Positions 60,267 through 64,000 of a stretch of 64,000 bases of DNA are shown piece after piece. A model generated the notes under the pieces. That model worked only from the letters and a program-made list of their open reading frames with translations, was not told where the DNA came from and did no database searches. The translations under genes were made by a program, and so were the position numbers. The stretch is from assembly GCA_019188255.1 (NCBI GenBank), contig JAETXT010000004.1, forward strand, positions 2,356,001 through 2,420,000, given 5' to 3'. This DNA comes from Verticillium longisporum. Lineage: Eukaryota; Ascomycota; Sordariomycetes; Glomerellales; Plectosphaerellaceae. Numbering within the stretch: position 1 is the first letter of the stretch; each line of letters starts with the position of its first letter.

Positions 60267-61924
60267 TATCCATGCCATCTTTACCTTAAAGTCCTATGCA
60301 GCCATCAGCCTGGCAGGCGCCGCATGCTTGGACGCTGTCTTTCCAGGAGCAATCAACAGGATGAAGGGAGCCATCCAGCACCTCACCTCTACAATGGCAA
60401 TGACCGTCTTGTTCGCTTTTCCCTTATGGGCCATCGCCATGGCCCTGTGGGTATGGAAAGTTAATCGAGGCATGGCCACGACGCCTCCCGAAGCTCTGAA
60501 GCATGCAACAGATAGCCCATGGCGCGCAGAATCAGCAAAGGAAACCTATCAAAAGATGGAGAAGTAACCTTGCGATTGGGGCCCGCATCTTCCGCCCAAG
60601 CTTGCAAGGCGCTATATCGTTGTTGGAGGCTCAGGTCAATAGCACTCTAACCCCATGTCTATCTAGCATCAGCAAACTGACACGCTACAGGTTTGGTCGG
60701 TGGCCAAATTGTACTTCAGCTCCTACAACGCGGTCAGGCGCCGTCGTCAATTCGTATCATTGACTTTGTTCCACCAACACGGGACGAACTCCAGACCCCT
60801 ATGGCCAAAGACGTGGAATTTGCTCAAACGGACATCTCGTCTGAAGCCTCTACTCTTGCCGCATTCAAGAAGCCGTGGCAAGCAATATCTGCCAAGCTCC
60901 CCTTAACTGTCTTTCATACTGCCGCTGCCATCCGACCTTCAGAACGTCATCCTTTGGTGTACCACCGCCATGCCCGTGTCAACGTCGGCGGAACCGCTAA
61001 TGTGCTTTCTGCTGCGAAAAGCGCTGGAGCCGACATCTTCATCTTCACCTCGTCCTGCTCTGTGGCACTCCGTCCCGTGACCTGGTTCAGCCCGTTGTGG
61101 CGACGTTGTCCGACAAACATTGTCCAGACGATGACTGAAGATGACTTCTCTGCCCCATTGCGACCGCGCGAAGATTTTCCCTCCAACTATGCGCGTAGCA
61201 AAGCCGAGGCTGAACGTCATGTCTGCGCAGCTGACTCTCCTGTCTCGGGCCTGCGTACCGGTGCCATCCGACCTGGCAACAGCATCTATGGCGGCGCGGG
61301 TGACTTCCTCGTTAGTGCCACCTTGAATCTTCCATCCCTTCCTACCTGCACAGCTCCTTGGGTACAAAATTGGGCTCACGCAAGCAACGTCTCCCTCGCT
61401 CATTTACTGCTCGAAGCCGCGTTGCTGGGGCCCCATGTGGACAAGGCACGTATTGCTAGTCGGCCCTTTCTTGTCACCGATGCGGGACCCCCCTTGCGCT
61501 TCGATGACTTTTACACTGCCATGAAGGCCGTGGCCGCCACATTTCCGACCGTCCGATACCCTCCGCCCGTTCTTATGATGGCATTGCGCGGGTCATCGAA
61601 CTTTGGTGTGTGACGCTATGGAAATCGCCATTTTTGGCCCGTTTGGGCATGAGGGAGCCGAAGAATCCTCTGTACTTGCTGCAACCAGCATGCTTCAAAG
61701 CGGCTGTGAACTGCCTCATTGACGACTCGGCGGCAAAGAGGCCGGTCGAGGAGGGTGGCATCGGATACCAGGCGCGATGCACGACTCTGGAGGGGATCTG
61801 CATGCAGCTGTTGCACTTGAACCGTTCGGTCCCAAACAAACGAGTGAATGGAAAAGAAGCAACGAGAAGTATCTTGAAGGATGTGATTGAGGTGGGAGCG
61901 GAACCTGCTGCAGGGGTTGCTTGA

Positions 61925-62202
61925 TGGGCGGCGCGTCCTGACACCTCACAGGTAAAACCATCACTTGGGCGCTCTGGATCGAAAATCGAGACCACAGACA
62001 AGTAGGTTCATGCGGACAAACACATCTCTGCCTGCTCATTTCCACAGGAGCAGAGCCCTTGGTTGGTATTTCGAAACCAGTCATCTAACATGCTCAAGTA
62101 GTTTTATGCCATTACTTCTAACTAGGGGGTCTAACCCTATTATCAGTTCAGCCGACACAGCGTGGTCAACACAGAAACCCTGTTTCTTGCCTTCAAGTCT
62201 CT
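61925..62202. other. Short convergent gap, 3beta-HSD-like/AKR
   Basis: 278 bp between the 3' ends of the two convergent genes. No feature recognised. Confidence 0.4.
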
Positions 62203-63352
62203 TCACGCCTTTGAGATTGGCTTCGGGGCTTGCTCCCATGCAATGGGCGCGACGGCGCCAACGAGCGTAGGCGCCACACCAGTCTCTCTTGGGTCCTGGC
62301 CGATCATGTTCGTGGGGAAGCCGATCTCAAATTCTTTGACGCTTTCCAGCTTAGCAATCTGTTCATCGGTCAAGTGAATGCTGAGAGCCGTGATGTTGTC
62401 CTTCAAGTGCTCGACCTTCCTGCCGCCAATCATGGGGAAGACATGCCTCGTCTTCTGCAACACGTACGCGAGCGCGATCGCCTGGACGGACTCGGTGCCA
62501 TGCTCCGTAGCCACCTCCTCGAGCGCCTCGCTGACCCGACGCTCAATGTCCGTCTGCTCGGCACCAAAGAAGCTACGCAAGCCCTCACCAGCCTTGGCTC
62601 GCGCCTCGATCTGCTTCTTGCTTTGGAACTTGCCGCCGCCCAGGACGTCCCACGGGCAGAGGGCCATGCCAAAGTGGTGGGCCATGGGGATGATGTCGCG
62701 CTCAAAGTCGCGCAGCAGCACATTCCACCGGCCCTGGTAGATGGAGAAGGGCGTCTTGCCGTGGGCGCGCGTACGTGTTGGCGGCCGACACGACCCAGGC
62801 GGGCGTATCCGAGGCGCCGAGGTAGAGGACCTTGCCCTGCTCGACGAGAATGTGCAGCGAGTCCATGAGCTCCTCGATCGACGTCGTCCAGTCCCACCAG
62901 TGCACGTACAGGAGGTCGATGTAGTCTGTCTGCAATTTGCGCAGCGAGTCGCGCACCGACATGTGCAGCGACTTCTTGTGGTTGCCGCTAAAGTTGACCG
63001 TCTTGCCCTTGCCGAGCGCCCAGGAGCGGTAGTCGGTGGTGAACTTGGTGGCGATGAACATGAGGTCGCGGTTGTCGCGCTCCTTCATCCAGGAGCCGAT
63101 GAACGTTTCCGAGTCCTCGTTCTGGTAGTTGTTGGCCGTGTCGATGAAGTTGCCGCCGGCATCGTGGAAGGCGTCAAGGAGCTTGAAGGACTGCTCCTTA
63201 TCTATGGAGCCCATGTGTTCGCTCCATGCCTCACCAATCGACATGGCGCCGAGGCAGAGGGGGGAAACGCGGACGCCGGCCGTGCTCGAGAGGACGCGGT
63301 AGCGACCGAGCTCGGTCGCGGGCTCCGGGGCGGGCTGGAACATGCTCGTCAT
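62203..63352 (-). CDS. Aldo-keto reductase (aryl-alcohol dehydrogenase/NorA-like), with one apparent frameshift
   Basis: NADPH-dependent oxidoreductase of the fungal AAD/norsolorinic-acid-reductase branch of the AKR family; substrate cannot be told from sequence. ATG 63352 opens [20 protein letters not shown]. The AKR catalytic residues are visible: Asp and Tyr in [12 protein letters not shown], Lys in [13 protein letters not shown] and His in [12 protein letters not shown]. The frame breaks near 62765-62770, where (GC)3 appears to have lost one GC relative to the expected [20 protein letters not shown]. Downstream, in the shifted frame, come [60 protein letters not shown] and the C-terminus GQDPRETG ... 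PKPISKA. With two bases added the protein would be full length and typical, so the break may be an assembly error. Confidence 0.88.
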
Positions 63353-64000
63353 GATGAGTGAGGGCGGCAGATGTTATGGCTATTGGATCTGTAATGAAGT
63401 GTAGAGTGTCGCAATCGGAAGATGAATGTCGACTTTCAGTGCACAGAGGCTGGTGAACAGGAAGCGTACCTCGCGAGGTATTTATACACCAACTTGCATC
63501 GTCCTATTGCGAGCCGCCACGAAATCTGTTTCAAGGCGGAGTGAGGAGAGGCTCATGGTGACGTTGTCTAGGCCCCGAAAGTCAATCACGGTGCTTTAGC
63601 GTAACGCCGAGATCCCTACCCATCATATGCAATGGGGCAACGCGAATCCGCCATAGGCCCCATGCAGGCGTGCTTGTCTAGGTTGGTGAGGAGGCGGGTT
63701 GGCGGGAGGTGGTAAGCCCCCGGCATCAAACTTAATAATCCCTTCCAAACACATGCCTCGATTTGTGGTGTTTAGTGCTAGCTCCGTCTAACTCCGGGCC
63801 ACGCTCCCCCTCAAAAGAGGAACGATTCACTCATCTGGGGAGGGAGATACACAGTCTTAACTCCCCCAAACGATCTTCGTTGTGATTGCCGTGCACAAGC
63901 CGGAGGGTTATTCTCGGGGCGACCAACAGCCACTGCAACCTTGTCACTCCGTCCTAGTGGGTGTTCCCCAAAGGGTGATGACGGGGCACCTCTATGCAGA
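63353..64000. promoter_or_regulatory. AKR upstream region and window end
   Basis: About 650 bp upstream of the AKR gene to the end of the window. It must contain the AKR promoter. There is no ORF or RNA gene I can support. Confidence 0.4.

Larger units (their letters stand above)
58317..61924 (+). pseudogene. 3beta-HSD/NAD(P)-dependent dehydrogenase gene interrupted by a Fot1-type element
   Basis: The family acts on sterol or other 3beta-hydroxy substrates (ERG26-like C-3 sterol dehydrogenases). ATG 58317 (CACCATGA context) opens 30 codons up to the transposon. After the right TA the frame resumes at 60269 with HAIFTLKSYAAISLAG and a membrane-type segment (LFAFPLWAIAMALWVWK). A 45-nt intron (60564-60608) removes an in-frame TAA and joins to RYIVVGG, which an intron at 60635-60690 joins to GSGLVGGQIVLQLL (NAD-binding Rossmann motif GGSGLVGG). 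Further motifs are VFHTAAA and the active-site-like YARSK (Tyr-x3-Lys). Near 61585 one nucleotide is missing, which shifts the frame before VIELWCVTLWKSPFLA, REPKNPLYLLQPA and YQARCTTLEG. Two independent lesions mean the gene is probably non-functional here, though a downstream Met could start a shortened protein. Confidence 0.8.

Noticed and set aside
61925..63400. Secondary-metabolite cluster from AKR plus 3beta-HSD
   Set aside because: Only two oxidoreductases, one of them broken, with no backbone enzyme, transporter or regulator beside them.

Overview
The window is nuclear DNA of a filamentous ascomycete (Pezizomycotina, most likely a sordariomycete). It holds GC-rich, compact genes on both strands with short GT-AG introns of about 45-320 nt (one GC-AG). 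It also shows typical filamentous-fungal families: a Zn2Cys6 regulator with a UPC2-type zinc cluster, UPF0592/DUF1765, a DUF7707-like GPI protein, a fungal amidoligase, the 17.8-kDa complex I subunit and a Fot1/pogo transposon. I cannot name the genus from the sequence alone.

Layout. 0-7 kb: LEU4 (+), PTA1/symplekin (-), COA3 (+). 8-20 kb: alpha-tubulin (+), NOP12 (-), a DEP1/SDS3 histone-deacetylase subunit (+), RPF2 (+) and a Zn2Cys6 transcription factor (-). 20-28 kb: a 3-kb gene-free stretch, cystathionine gamma-lyase (+), an F-box-like protein (-) and the ACR3 arsenite exporter (-). 28-32.4 kb: a gene-free stretch of about 4.5 kb. 32.4-45 kb: UPF0592 protein (+), GFA-type zinc protein (-), a small secreted His-rich protein (+), a membrane-anchored glutaredoxin (+), an unrecognised protein (+) and ribosomal protein uS19/RPS15 (+). 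45-55 kb: SET-domain protein (-), complex I 17.8-kDa subunit (-), SIL1 (+), eIF1 (-), putative amidoligase (-) and a GPI-anchored Cys-rich protein (-). 55-58.3 kb: gene-free. 58.3-61.9 kb: a 3beta-HSD-family gene split by a 1859-bp Fot1/pogo element. 62-63.4 kb: an aldo-keto reductase (-).

Most genes are housekeeping: leucine and cysteine synthesis, mRNA 3' processing, ribosome biogenesis, translation initiation, ER chaperone cycling, respiratory assembly and the cytoskeleton. They do not form one pathway or a recognisable secondary-metabolite cluster. The accessory content lies in ACR3, the secreted His-rich protein, the GPI protein, the amidoligase and the transposon-disrupted region at the right end.

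Two things deserve attention. First, the transposon sits at a TA inside codons 30/31 of the 3beta-HSD-like gene. Removing the element and one TA restores an open frame that starts at an ATG 91 nt to the left. Second, several conserved genes (LEU4, alpha-tubulin, amidoligase, AKR, 3beta-HSD) carry small indels, mostly at short homopolymers and often a CCCC followed by G where conservation predicts five C. This pattern suggests uncorrected homopolymer errors in the assembly rather than many independent gene deaths, although real decay cannot be excluded at the right end.
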